Source of the DNA: Psychrobacter immobilis
Lineage (GTDB): Bacteria > Pseudomonadota > Gammaproteobacteria > Pseudomonadales > Moraxellaceae
Length of the DNA stretch: 64,000 nt
Direction of reading: 5' to 3'
NCBI RefSeq assembly: GCF_904846225.1
Contig: NZ_CAJGZJ010000011.1
Span: 28,936-92,935, forward strand
Position 1 is the stretch's first letter. Every line of letters starts with the position of its first letter. A program made the translations under genes and the position numbers. Positions 21,049 to 29,455 of this stretch are shown here, one piece after another. Below the pieces are notes generated by a model, which was not told where the DNA came from, did not search any database, and saw only the letters and a program-made list of their open reading frames with translations.

Positions 21049-21733
21049 TCGTCCAGTGTTTATGCCTGGTGATTCAAAAGACGAGCTAGTTATCATTGAT
21101 AATTTAGATTTTGAATGGTTCCCTGGGTTTAGTGTGGCACAAAAGAAAAAGTCAGTTGAAGCTTTACATCAGGCGTTTATAGAAAAATATCCTAGCAAAA
21201 AGGTTTTAGAAATATCATCTAAATCTGAGTCTGAATTGGGTATTATGCTCAGTGCTTTTAACCTTCAAATTGAGCTTCTTAACGGCCATAAAGCTAGTGT
21301 TGAAAGTCTTTATCAGTCGTCAAAAGTGTTCGAGCAAGGTGGTCCTTATGATGATATAAGATATAAAAGTCCATTAGAAGCGAAAAGAGATGAAAGACTA
21401 AAGTTTTCAGGTGATGTTATTGCCTTTGAGCACAGAAATGATAGATGGGATATTGAGCCAAAAACCGCTTTCTATAACTGGCTATATTTGAATGTTTTGA
21501 ACTTAAATGGTGATCTGAAAAATCGAATTTTAGAGTATGATGCTTTTACAGATATTGAATTCAACCCGAAAAAATCCTTCAGTTGTCAGGCAAATGCTAT
21601 TGCCTTATACGTATCATTTAGAAGAAATAATATCCTAAAAGAGGAGGATAGTATTCCTAAAAGAGATAAGTTTCTAGAGCTAGTCAGTCGCGTGAAAAAC
21701 AATAAAGGTGAGACACGAGATTTATTTGAGTAA
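21041..21733 (+). CDS. Putative NADAR-type antitoxin paired with DarT-like toxin
   Basis: A 230-residue soluble protein starting MANRPVFMPGDSKDELV, with conserved blocks FEWFPGFSVAQKKKSVEAL, VLEISSKSESELGIMLSAF, EPKTAFYNWLYLNVL and EYDAFTDIEFNPKKSFSCQA. I recognise this as the protein family that accompanies DarT1-type toxins and belongs to the NADAR (NAD/ADP-ribose) superfamily; NADAR members remove ADP-ribose from guanine in DNA. Inference: it reverses or blocks the toxin. ATG 21041 is set by AAAGGAG at 21026-21032; it starts 8 bp before the toxin stop, so the two are translationally coupled. Equally AT-rich. No separate promoter is visible. Confidence 0.7.
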   Translation: MANRPVFMPGDSKDELVIIDNLDFEWFPGFSVAQKKKSVEALHQAFIEKYPSKKVLEISSKSESELGIMLSAFNLQIELLNGHKASVESLYQSSKVFEQGGPYDDIRYKSPLEAKRDERLKFSGDVIAFEHRNDRWDIEPKTAFYNWLYLNVLNLNGDLKNRILEYDAFTDIEFNPKKSFSCQANAIALYVSFRRNNILKEEDSIPKRDKFLELVSRVKNNKGETRDLFE

Positions 21734-21882
21734 GTTTGCTCAAAGTAATTGTTATTAAAAATTATCTCCATTGACGCACCCATTAAATTATGACTAAATA
21801 AGAGCCAGACGAACCATAATCGTATCAGTGATAAAATCAAAATTGCCTTTATTGATGAGGCCCGTCGTACAAGGAGTGTACT

Positions 21883-22458
21883 ATGTCTACTATGATTACC
21901 GATCGCACCTATCGTATCGCTCGCGAAAATACGCAAGCAATGATTATCGACTTGCAAGAACGCTTAACGCCGCACATTTATGACCATGAAAATATCTTAA
22001 AAAAAACCGTCACGCTTATCAAAGGTTTGCAAGCGTTAAACATTCCCATTATGCTCAATGAGCAGTATAAGAAAGGGTTAGGCGATACGTTGCCTGAGAT
22101 ACGTGACATACTAGAAGGCGATAACGCAAAAGGCTTTGAAAAAGTGACTTTTAGCGCCTGTGATAATAATGAGGCATGGCATTATTTAGCGCAGCAAAAT
22201 CGTAGCACTATCTTGTTATTCGGTGTTGAGGCGCACGTTTGCGTGCTACAAACCGCGCTTGATTTGCTGGATAATGGTATGCAACCAGTCATTATTGGCG
22301 ATGCAGTCGGCTCGCGTTTTCCTTATGACAAAAAACAAGCCATTCGCCGTATACGCCGTGCAGGTGGGGTGATTACGACTGTCGAAACTATTTTGTTTGA
22401 GTTATGCCGAAGTAGCGAAGACCCTGCTTTTAAAACCATTAGTAATTTGATTAAGTAG
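21883..22458 (+). CDS. Isochorismatase-like cysteine hydrolase
   Basis: A 191-residue protein of the isochorismatase-like fold (YcaC branch). The Asp-Lys-Cys triad is visible: Asp in MIIDLQERLTPHIY, Lys in GFEKVTFSAC, and Cys in GVEAHVCVLQTALDL, with the cis-peptide GVEAHVC. Members hydrolyse amides or ethers of small molecules; the substrate here is unknown and siderophore synthesis is not suggested by neighbours. AAGGAG lies 9 bases before the ATG. The stop codon is followed at once by a family B repeat element. Its base composition returns to the chromosomal norm after the AT-rich cassette. Confidence 0.85.
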   Translation: MSTMITDRTYRIARENTQAMIIDLQERLTPHIYDHENILKKTVTLIKGLQALNIPIMLNEQYKKGLGDTLPEIRDILEGDNAKGFEKVTFSACDNNEAWHYLAQQNRSTILLFGVEAHVCVLQTALDLLDNGMQPVIIGDAVGSRFPYDKKQAIRRIRRAGGVITTVETILFELCRSSEDPAFKTISNLIK

Positions 22459-22459
22459 C

Positions 22460-22632
22460 TAGGGCGTATCCTCAATCTGAACGAAAGCGACTAAATGGGC
22501 TAAAAATAGCTAAATCTTGCCAAACTATGTCAAATAGCTGGTCAATATCTCGATATTGTCTGCGCTATTTTCCTTGTTTGGCTGCCACTTATCTTATTTT
22601 TATCACCATTTTCAGATTGAAGACACGCCCTA
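22460..22632. repeat. Family B inverted-repeat element (173 bp)
   Basis: TAGGGCGTATCCTCAATCTG at the left and CAGATTGAAGACACGCCCTA at the right are terminal inverted repeats. It differs from the copy at 31719 at only about 8 of 173 positions. No ORF inside. It begins 2 bp after the isochorismatase-like gene. Confidence 0.88.
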
Positions 22633-22757
22633 ATAACCATGAGTCAATTAGTTAATTAACACATCTACATACTGCTAAACGAACCATTTACTAACCATTC
22701 TAATAGAGATAGCGCTTGTGAATATAAGCGCTATTTTGCTTTTAAGTAGAGAGAAAT

Positions 22758-23387
22758 ATGTCCTCAATCAATTCTATGTCATTGACCAATCCAACGCTCG
22801 CTTCAACTGTCGATATCGATGACGTTACTCATTTTTTGTTAGAGTTGGACGCGCTTAAACGCGTCAATCGCCGCAGCTACGTGACGAATACCACACGGTT
22901 AGAAAACTCCGCCGAACATTCTTGGCATTTAGCGATGGCTTGTTGGTCAATTGCTGAATTATTTGCACTGGATGTCAATTATGAAAAATTGCTCAAATTG
23001 GCGTTGATACACGATTTGGGTGAGATTGATGCTGGCGATACGTTTTTATTTGCCAGTAGTCGTAGCAAGGCGCACATCGAAGAGCGCGCGGGCATTGCTC
23101 GATTACAAGCAGAGCGTGGTAATGGTATTACTAATCTAACTGAGATTTGGGAAGAGCAAGAAACGGGCAGCAGCAAAGAAACTGAGCTGCTAAAAGTGGT
23201 GGATCGTTTATTGCCGTTTTTACTCAATCTAAAAACTGAGGGAAAAACGTGGATTGATGGTGGGGTCACGCGCTCGCAAGTGGCAGGGGCACTGGCATTC
23301 ATTAAAGACAGCTTTCCGACCATCCATGATTGGCAGACACAGCAAATTGATTTTGCGACCAAACAAGGGTGGCTGATTGATGCATGA
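22758..23387 (+). CDS. HD-domain phosphohydrolase (YfbR/HDDC2-like)
   Basis: A 209-residue protein with the HD metal-binding pattern: His in SAEHSWHLAMACW, the HD doublet in LALIHDLGEIDAGDTF, and a distal Asp in LLKVVDRLLPFLLNL. The motif RVNRRSYVTNTTRLENSAEH near residue 35 is typical of the YfbR and HDDC2 group, which are 5'-deoxyribonucleoside monophosphatases. That activity is inferred from the family. It starts 10 bases after a GAGAGA ribosome binding site and is followed 108 bp later by a DUF1287 gene on the same strand. Confidence 0.85.
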   Translation: MSSINSMSLTNPTLASTVDIDDVTHFLLELDALKRVNRRSYVTNTTRLENSAEHSWHLAMACWSIAELFALDVNYEKLLKLALIHDLGEIDAGDTFLFASSRSKAHIEERAGIARLQAERGNGITNLTEIWEEQETGSSKETELLKVVDRLLPFLLNLKTEGKTWIDGGVTRSQVAGALAFIKDSFPTIHDWQTQQIDFATKQGWLIDA

Positions 23388-23494
23388 TTTGATACAAGCG
23401 TTGGTTAGTCGCGCCTTGTTACTGACTCGCAATGGTTAACGTTGTCTAAAACCTTTATATTACACAATGAGGTCAATAACAAAAGAGAGGCTAC

Positions 23495-24100
23495 ATGCGC
23501 TTATTTAGAAACCATAAAACATTGTGCAAATCGCTAGCCCTTGTCAGCATGCTAGGATTAGCACAAATGGCTCAAGCCGTAGCTCCTATTAGTGATGGCA
23601 GTAAATTGGCACACGATGCTAAAAAACAGATCGGTGTGACGGTCAGCTATGATCCTACTTATCGTAAATTAGAGTTTCCACGTGGCGACGTACCGATAGA
23701 TACTGGTATCTGTACTGATGTCATTATTCGTGCTTATCGTTTGCAAAATGTGGATTTGCAGCAGTTGGTCAATCATGACATGAAAGAAAATTGGTCGGCC
23801 TATCCGAAGATTTGGGGACTCAAATCAACGGATAAAAATATCGACCATCGACGTGTGCCCAATCTAGAAACGTTTTTTTCGCGTCAAGGAACCACGTTAT
23901 CTACGACTGACAAAGACAGCTTTCAAGCTGGTGATATTGTGACGTGGCGCTTGCCAGATGGCGATCTGCCACATATGGGTATTGTCTCAGATAACAATGC
24001 TGATGATGATACGCCGCTGATTATTCATAATATTGGACAGGGTACACAGGAAGAAAATATCCTTTATAGTTATCCCATACACATGCATTTTCGGTATTGA
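23495..24100 (+). CDS. DUF1287 secreted protein (YijF-like)
   Basis: A 201-residue exported protein. The N-terminus has a basic start, a hydrophobic core (SLALVSMLGLAQM) and a cleavage site after AQA at about residue 29. The mature part carries the DUF1287 blocks GVTVSYDPTYRKLEFPRGDV, DTGICTDVIIRAYR, HRRVPNLETFFSRQG, DIVTWRLPDGDLPHMGIVSD and IIHNIGQGTQEENIL. The conserved Cys, His and Asp are suggestive of an NlpC/P60-like fold, but no function is established. GAGAGG precedes the start. A long bidirectional terminator follows. Confidence 0.88.
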   Translation: MRLFRNHKTLCKSLALVSMLGLAQMAQAVAPISDGSKLAHDAKKQIGVTVSYDPTYRKLEFPRGDVPIDTGICTDVIIRAYRLQNVDLQQLVNHDMKENWSAYPKIWGLKSTDKNIDHRRVPNLETFFSRQGTTLSTTDKDSFQAGDIVTWRLPDGDLPHMGIVSDNNADDDTPLIIHNIGQGTQEENILYSYPIHMHFRY

Positions 24101-24184
24101 TAACGCCTTTTAGACAAGGTCGCCCGCAGTCGTAAAACTAAGCAATCAGTCGTAAAAACAAGCAATACGAAATGAGAGCCACTA

Positions 24185-24228
24185 AAAAGCCCAGTTAAGC
24201 GTCAATGATGACGCTTAACTGGGCTTTT
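24185..24228. terminator. Bidirectional terminator between DUF1287 gene and psd
   Basis: A perfect 20-bp stem with a 4-base ATGA loop (AAAAGCCCAGTTAAGCGTCA and its complement). A and T runs flank it, and it lies between convergent genes. Confidence 0.9.
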
Positions 24229-24250
24229 ATGGTTATGAGTGTCTTAAAAA

Positions 24251-25093
24251 TTAAGATTCTTGAGCATTCGCCTCACCCAATAACTGTCCCATTTTGACAA
24301 TGCTATTGGCTTGCATGCTGTCTTGCCAATCTGCTTTGGCCGCTTTTGGTAACACGACAATCGCTGTTGAACCCAAATAAAAACGTCCAAGCTCGTCACC
24401 TTTTTCAAAGCTCATGTCGTGATCGGCTTCCTGAATATCGTCAGTGCGCATGATTTTTCCGGTAGCGACAGTTTCGATACCAGCGACAATCATCGCGCCA
24501 ACCATCACCACAGCCGCTTTGCCATATTTGGTATCAAACATACAAACCAGTCGCTCATTACGCGCAAATAAGTCGGGTACATTAGCGGCCGTCGTGGTAT
24601 TAACAGAAAACAGCGTACCGGGCACATAACGAGTCTTGGTCAATGTGCCCGCAAATGGCATATGGACACGATGATAATTGCTTGGTGCTAGATAAACGGT
24701 CGCAAAACTGCCATCGGCAAAATAACGACCATCTTCGCTATCAGCCAGTAGTTGCCCAACATCATAATAGCGACCTTTTGCTTGCAGCACTTTATGGTCG
24801 TCAATCTGTCCTAGTTGAGAGATAATGCCATCAGCAGGACTGACAATGCCGTCAGCCGTGGTATCGATAGGACGTGCATCGTGTTTTAGCTCACGCGTAA
24901 AAAAGTCATTGAAGCTCTCATAAGCGTTCAGGCTTTGGCGTTCATACTCATCCAGACTGACATTGTAGGCTTTGGCAAAGCTACGAATAAAAGTGCGTTT
25001 GACATAAGGGTGGCGGCTGGCGGCCAAACGCCCAGCGACTTTACTCAGCTGCTGCTGCGGGACAAGCTGTTGCAAGGTGGTAAATACATTCAT
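24251..25093 (-). CDS. psd: Phosphatidylserine decarboxylase proenzyme
   Basis: Psd makes phosphatidylethanolamine, the main membrane phospholipid, from phosphatidylserine. It cleaves itself at LGST (residues 240-243; Ser242 becomes the pyruvoyl group), seen here in GRFYLGSTAIVVLP. Other family blocks: FNDFFTRELKHDARP, IVSPADGIISQLG, LAPSNYHRVHMPFAG and GTLFSVNTTTA. From ATG 25093 the protein has 280 residues, close to E. coli Psd, and the first residues align with its start. A TTG at 25138 would add 15 residues and is not preferred. dtd is divergent, 128 bp away. Confidence 0.95.
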   Translation of the reverse strand: MNVFTTLQQLVPQQQLSKVAGRLAASRHPYVKRTFIRSFAKAYNVSLDEYERQSLNAYESFNDFFTRELKHDARPIDTTADGIVSPADGIISQLGQIDDHKVLQAKGRYYDVGQLLADSEDGRYFADGSFATVYLAPSNYHRVHMPFAGTLTKTRYVPGTLFSVNTTTAANVPDLFARNERLVCMFDTKYGKAAVVMVGAMIVAGIETVATGKIMRTDDIQEADHDMSFEKGDELGRFYLGSTAIVVLPKAAKADWQDSMQANSIVKMGQLLGEANAQES

Positions 25094-25221
25094 AATAAGG
25101 CTACCAAAATAAAGTTCGATGTAATAATTAATAGGCAAGTGAGTAGCGGTATTTTATCATGGACAGCAGGGTGTTGTATGAGCATAATCTGTAAGCCATT
25201 TATAAATAAAGAAGGCCGTAA

Positions 25222-25674
25222 ATGAAAGCAATTATACAACGAGTACGCTGTGCTAGTGTCACCGTCGATGAGCATTGTGTGGGTAATATTGAGAATGGCG
25301 TGTTGGCCTACATTGGCTTGGGGCACGATGATACTCTACAAACACCACAGCGTATGATTGATAAAATTCTGAATTATCGCATTTTTGAAAATACGGACGA
25401 TCCTAATAAGCTTGGTAAACTGGATAAAAGTGTCCAGCAGGTTGGTGGCGGATTGTTATTGGTATCCCAATTTACCCTGATGGCAAAAACAGACAAAGGC
25501 CGTCGTCCTGACTTTGGTGGCGCGATGGCACCTGAGGCGGCGCAAGCACTGTTCGCACAATTGGTCGATTATGCAAAGACCCAACATCCCAACGTTGCTA
25601 CTGGTCAATTTGGTGCAAATATGCAAGTTGAAAGCGTTAATGATGGACCGTTAAACTTTTTATTAGAAGTATAA
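25222..25674 (+). CDS. dtd: D-aminoacyl-tRNA deacylase
   Basis: Dtd frees tRNAs from D-amino acids. The 150 residues include the N-terminal MKAIIQRVRCASVTVD, the catalytic signature LLVSQFTLMAKTDKGRRP, and the cross-subunit Gly-Pro motif in NDGPLNFLLEV at the C-terminus. Normal family length. The stop codon is followed within 7 bases by a PHO box that belongs to the next gene, phoB. dtd is therefore likely a single-gene unit divergent from psd. Confidence 0.95.
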   Translation: MKAIIQRVRCASVTVDEHCVGNIENGVLAYIGLGHDDTLQTPQRMIDKILNYRIFENTDDPNKLGKLDKSVQQVGGGLLLVSQFTLMAKTDKGRRPDFGGAMAPEAAQALFAQLVDYAKTQHPNVATGQFGANMQVESVNDGPLNFLLEV

Positions 25675-25680
25675 AAGGGT

Positions 25681-25698
25681 CTGTCATTAAGCTGTCAT
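25681..25698 (+). promoter_or_regulatory. PHO box upstream of phoB
   Basis: CTGTCATTAAGCTGTCATAA contains two CTGTCAT direct repeats 11 bp apart, the PhoB-binding arrangement known from the Pho regulon. It sits 87 bp before the phoB start codon, which fits autoregulation of phoBR. Confidence 0.88.
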
Positions 25699-25784
25699 AA
25701 TTAATACGTCTAATAGGTAGAAACTGGCGAATATTACTGGCCCTGTACCTGCTAAACTTTGTACGCTAACATTGAGAATGCTAT

Positions 25785-26489
25785 ATGTATAATGAGCAAA
25801 TTTTGATTGTTGAGGATGAACCTGCCATTCGTGAGATGGTGGTAATGACACTAGAGATGGCCGGGTTTGATAGCTTGCAGGCAGCTGACGTGTCAGAGGC
25901 GCATCAACAAGTAGTCGATCACAGGCCAGCACTGATTTTATTGGATTGGATGCTACCTGGAGAGAAAAGCGGCGTTGATTTTTGCCGTATGCTCAAAAAC
26001 GACGATTTGCTTTCTGAGATACCAGTCATCATGCTGACGGCCAAAAGTGAAGAGGACAGTAAGGTTCATGGCCTTGATGCGGGTGCTGACGATTATATGA
26101 CCAAGCCTTTTTCTACCCGTGAATTGATATCAAGAATCAAAGCGGTGCTGCGTCGTAGTAATGCGCTCAGTAGCGATAAACCGATTGAAGTAGGAAAGCT
26201 AAGCTTGGATCCAAAGAGTCAGCGCGTGACCGCAAATGGTAAAGTCATTGAGACGGGGCCCACTGAGTATCGTTTGTTGGCGTTTTTTATGAGTCATCCA
26301 GAGCGTGCTTATACTCGGACACAGCTGCTAGACCAAGTATGGGGCGGCAACGTTTATATTGAAGACAGAACTATTGACGTACATATTAAGCGTTTGCGTA
26401 CATTATTACGCCCTTATGGCTGTGATACGTTGATACAAACCGTTCGAGGTACAGGCTATCGATTTTCTAGTCTTATTGAACCAACGTAA
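25785..26489 (+). CDS. phoB: Phosphate regulon response regulator PhoB
   Basis: PhoB is the OmpR-type transcription factor that activates phosphate-scavenging genes when phosphorylated. In 234 residues the receiver domain shows the acidic pocket (ILIVEDEPAIREM, E10/D11), the phospho-acceptor Asp54 in LLDWMLPGEKSGVDF, and Lys107 in DYMTKPFS. The C-terminal winged helix includes ETGPTEYRLLAFFMSHPERA and RTIDVHIKRLRTLLRPYGCD. Length and motifs are those of E. coli PhoB. phoR follows after 124 bp, and a PHO box stands upstream. Confidence 0.96.
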   Translation: MYNEQILIVEDEPAIREMVVMTLEMAGFDSLQAADVSEAHQQVVDHRPALILLDWMLPGEKSGVDFCRMLKNDDLLSEIPVIMLTAKSEEDSKVHGLDAGADDYMTKPFSTRELISRIKAVLRRSNALSSDKPIEVGKLSLDPKSQRVTANGKVIETGPTEYRLLAFFMSHPERAYTRTQLLDQVWGGNVYIEDRTIDVHIKRLRTLLRPYGCDTLIQTVRGTGYRFSSLIEPT

Positions 26490-26613
26490 TTAATTATAAG
26501 TAACTGATTATAAAAAATTATTTACAAGTAAGTTATTTTAAGTAAATCACTATAAGAAGTCTCATGATAGTCGCAACCTAACATAACACAGCGAATAGTG
26601 GTAAGGATGATGA

Positions 26614-27720
26614 ATGAGCACAATAATGCCAATGGCAAATGATCTACAAGGTCAACAGAATCAATTAGAGCCAATCTCTCACCAGCATGCAACCGATCAA
26701 TTGCAAAAAATCCGAAGCGCCTTACGAGCACTACGAGATGCCGTGATTTTGCTAAATGAAGAGGGTGATTTGGAGTGGTGGAATCAGGCCGCGCAAGACT
26801 TATTAATCTTACAGTCAGACGATAAAGGCAAGCATATTTTTGATTTCATTAGTGCCCCTGAGTTTCGTCAATACTATCAGGCAACCACGACATCTAACGA
26901 TGGTGTGCATATAGAGTCATGGCAAGGTCCTAAGCGTTATCTGAGGTGTGAGATCACGCCTTTCGGTGACGAGAAGCTCTTAATTATTTATGATGTGACT
27001 CGCTTGCAGCAATTAGAAGAGATGCGTCGCGACTTTGTGGCCAATGTCTCGCACGAATTACGCACACCATTGACAGTGATGACAGGTTATCTGGAGAATT
27101 TCTCCGATCAGCCAGATATGCCGCCGCATTGGCGACGAGGGTTTGAGCTGATGACTCAGCAGACCGCTCGCATGAATAGAATCGTGAATGACTTATTGCT
27201 GCTGTCTAAGATCGAAATTGAAGAGTCACACGAGTTACATTATATTGATATGACCAAGTTGTTGACCAATATTTATGATGATGCGCAAGCCTATAATCAT
27301 GAATACAAACATACCATTCACTTACAGATAGACACGTATGATGGGCTATATGGTTCAGAGATGTACCTAAATAGCGCGTTATCCAATTTGGTGATTAATG
27401 CCATTAAATACACACCAAAAGGCGGCAATATAGCCATTAGCTGGACCAGAACATCAGAAGGTTGCCGATTTGCTGTCGAAGACAATGGCATTGGCATTGC
27501 ACCGCAGCATATTGCACGTTTGACTGAGCGTTTTTATCGCATTGATAAAGGGCGCAGTCGTGCCACAGGTGGTACAGGGTTGGGGCTAGCCATTGTGAAA
27601 CATGTTTTGTATCAACATGAGGCCAACTTAAAAATCGATTCAGTAGAAGGCGTGGGATCGACATTTAGTATGGTGTTTCCAGCGGCTTATGTTCGATCTA
27701 CATCGACGGATAAATGCTAA
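26614..27720 (+). CDS. phoR: Phosphate regulon sensor kinase PhoR, without visible membrane segments
   Basis: PhoR phosphorylates or dephosphorylates PhoB according to phosphate supply. The 368 residues contain a PAS domain (about 30-125, ALRDAVILLNEEGDLEWWNQ), the HisKA box with phospho-His147 (RRDFVANVSHELRTPLTVM), and a HATPase domain with N-box LVINAIKYTPKGG, FAVEDNGIGIAPQHI and GTGLGLAIVKHVL. Typical PhoR is about 430 residues and starts with two transmembrane helices; here residues 1-30 are polar and no hydrophobic segment is seen. The upstream 124 bp do not encode one in another frame either. It may be a soluble form. RBS AAGGATGATGA. Confidence 0.9.
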   Translation: MSTIMPMANDLQGQQNQLEPISHQHATDQLQKIRSALRALRDAVILLNEEGDLEWWNQAAQDLLILQSDDKGKHIFDFISAPEFRQYYQATTTSNDGVHIESWQGPKRYLRCEITPFGDEKLLIIYDVTRLQQLEEMRRDFVANVSHELRTPLTVMTGYLENFSDQPDMPPHWRRGFELMTQQTARMNRIVNDLLLLSKIEIEESHELHYIDMTKLLTNIYDDAQAYNHEYKHTIHLQIDTYDGLYGSEMYLNSALSNLVINAIKYTPKGGNIAISWTRTSEGCRFAVEDNGIGIAPQHIARLTERFYRIDKGRSRATGGTGLGLAIVKHVLYQHEANLKIDSVEGVGSTFSMVFPAAYVRSTSTDKC

Positions 27721-27735
27721 AAAATGCTTTCTTAT

Positions 27736-27881
27736 TATAGTCAGTTCAAAATAAAAACGATACGTCAGTAGCCACGTGCTGCTGGGATAAATTTTTCTGG
27801 CGTGCTGTTCGCAAGCGCGACAGAGGCTGCAAAAGACATATCCCAGCAACACTGTATCGGATTTAAAGTGAATCGACTATA
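27736..27881. repeat. Family A inverted-repeat element (146 bp)
   Basis: TATAGTCAGTTCAAAATAAA at the left and AAAGTGAATCGACTATA at the right. The interior holds CTGGGATAAATTTTTCTGGC and GGCTGCAAAAGACATATCCC. It fills the gap between convergent phoR and the M23 peptidase gene. Confidence 0.85.
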
Positions 27882-27904
27882 TGATAAGTAAGTCGTTGCA
27901 AACG

Positions 27905-28498
27905 TTAGTTTTTTTGCAAAAGTGGGTACGGATTAACGGCGCTGCCATTGATATAGATGCCATAATGCACATGTGGCGGTGTGCCTTTGGCGTTGCCACT
28001 GTCACCCACATAACCGATGATATCGCCAGCGTTAACCCAGTCATTGGGTGAAATGTCGGCATAATCCTCTAAATGCGCATAGTAGTGTCCTGCGCCACCT
28101 GGTCCAACGACCACTACCACGCGACCACCCAAGTTATTCTCACCAACTTTTCTGACGATGCCTTGCGTCGTTGATTGTATAGGCGTGCCTCGCGGGGCAA
28201 AAATATCAATCCCTTCATGTGAGCGACCTTGACTACGTGCAGCGCCCCATGTATCAGTCAAACCTTGTTCTGGTAGCGGACTGGGCAAGCTGTTTTCTGT
28301 CGGTAACTCTTGTTGCAATAGGCTCATTTGTTGCCATTTTGCCATCACAAAAGACTGTGTTTGCTGGCTGATGCTTGGCAAGAGCTTATCGAATACGAAT
28401 AAAAGTGCTATTAGCACCACTACCTTAATCAACACTTTTAGTATGCGACTTAAAAATGCTGGGTTCGGTGGCTGCTTATTTTCATTCGGTCGCATCAA
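27905..28498 (-). CDS. M23 family metallopeptidase, membrane anchored
   Basis: A 197-residue LytM-type peptidase. After a short basic N-terminus, one membrane helix spans about residues 20-45 ([20 protein letters not shown]). The catalytic domain has [14 protein letters not shown] (first zinc ligands, HxxxD), [12 protein letters not shown], and [17 protein letters not shown] (HxH ligand). All zinc residues are present, so it is probably an active peptidoglycan endopeptidase acting in the periplasm; specificity unknown. Preceding AGAGGCATTG is a weak ribosome site. It is convergent with phoR across a family A element. Confidence 0.88.
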   Translation of the reverse strand: MMRPNENKQPPNPAFLSRILKVLIKVVVLIALLFVFDKLLPSISQQTQSFVMAKWQQMSLLQQELPTENSLPSPLPEQGLTDTWGAARSQGRSHEGIDIFAPRGTPIQSTTQGIVRKVGENNLGGRVVVVVGPGGAGHYYAHLEDYADISPNDWVNAGDIIGYVGDSGNAKGTPPHVHYGIYINGSAVNPYPLLQKN

Positions 28499-28663
28499 TG
28501 CCTCTTATTTATCTTTTATTGCTTTCATTAATATTGTACGGTTCTTATTGATTAACGTATGTATAGCATTGTTATATAAGCATTTTAACCCCATAAATAT
28601 AATACTTCTTTTGAAATACAATTTTAAAATACGATGGCTGCTATTTATTATGGTTCATTCTTT

Positions 28664-29359
28664 ATGACTGATGTTTTTAATAGTGCTGACACGGCGCTGG
28701 TTATCGATACCGAAACCGATCAAGGGCGCGATCCACGGCCTATCCAAGTTGCTACCATCAATGTGGCAACCGGATTTGAATGGATGAAGTATTTCAACAG
28801 TGGGCGCTCGATATCACCGATTGTTATCAGGGTGCATGGTATTACCGATGAGGATGTCGCGGGGCTTGAGCGTTTTGAATTAGAACAATTTGAATTACCA
28901 GAGTATTTGATTGGTCATAATGTACGCTTTGATTGGCGCGTGATTGGTAGTCCATCTGCGAAGCTAATTTGCACCGTGAGACTTGCGCGCGTCGCTTTTC
29001 CAGAATGGAGTGCGTATGGTCAGTCCAAATGTATCGAGCAATTATTGGGCACAGGCGAGGCGAGCAGGATGACGGTTGCCGCTCATGATGCGTTAGGCGA
29101 TGCACGGATGTGTTATCTGCTTTATCAAGCCTGTTGTGAGCGTTTAGAGATTGCCCCGACCGATTTTGCGGCGGCGCATGCGGTCTCTAATACAGCGAAT
29201 CCTGTGAGTAAGATGCCATTTGGCAAGCACAAAGGCACGCCAATCAAAGAAGTGCCCATCAGCTATGTTAAATGGATGATAGGCAATATTCATAACATGC
29301 AGCCGTCGCTCTATTCAGCATTGACGAAGCGTGTTAAGGCAGAAGAAGCAAAAGAATAA
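28664..29359 (+). CDS. DnaQ-like 3'-5' exonuclease with C-terminal DUF3820 (ExoX-type)
   Basis: The protein (231 residues from ATG 28664) has the DEDDh exonuclease fold: Exo I Asp/Glu in ALVIDTETDQGRDPRP, Exo II in YLIGHNVRFDWRVIG, and Exo III His/Asp in AAHDALGDARMCYLL. The C-terminus holds the short DUF3820 block MPFGKHKGTPIKEVPISYV, found in E. coli ExoX-like proteins. Family knowledge points to single-strand DNA 3'-5' exonuclease activity in repair. An earlier ATG at 28634 adds 10 residues; neither start has a good Shine-Dalgarno site, so the start is uncertain. A short family B element follows directly. Confidence 0.85.
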   Translation: MTDVFNSADTALVIDTETDQGRDPRPIQVATINVATGFEWMKYFNSGRSISPIVIRVHGITDEDVAGLERFELEQFELPEYLIGHNVRFDWRVIGSPSAKLICTVRLARVAFPEWSAYGQSKCIEQLLGTGEASRMTVAAHDALGDARMCYLLYQACCERLEIAPTDFAAAHAVSNTANPVSKMPFGKHKGTPIKEVPISYVKWMIGNIHNMQPSLYSALTKRVKAEEAKE

Positions 29360-29360
29360 C

Positions 29361-29425
29361 GAGGGCGTGTGCTCATTTTTAAAACGGCCATATCTAAATG
29401 ATAATAAAAATGAAGACACGCTCTA
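29361..29425. repeat. Family B element, short form (65 bp)
   Basis: GAGGGCGTGTGCTCATTTTT pairs with AAAAATGAAGACACGCTCTA. The ends match family B but only about 25 bp separates them. It starts 1 bp after the exonuclease stop codon and may act as a hairpin terminator. Confidence 0.75.
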
Positions 29426-29455
29426 GGCTCATTTGCGATTAAAGCAAAAATTAAT

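Noticed and set aside
27640..27852. 70-codon minus-strand frame including LLTYRFYFELT
   Set aside because: It is translation of a family A repeat, not a gene.
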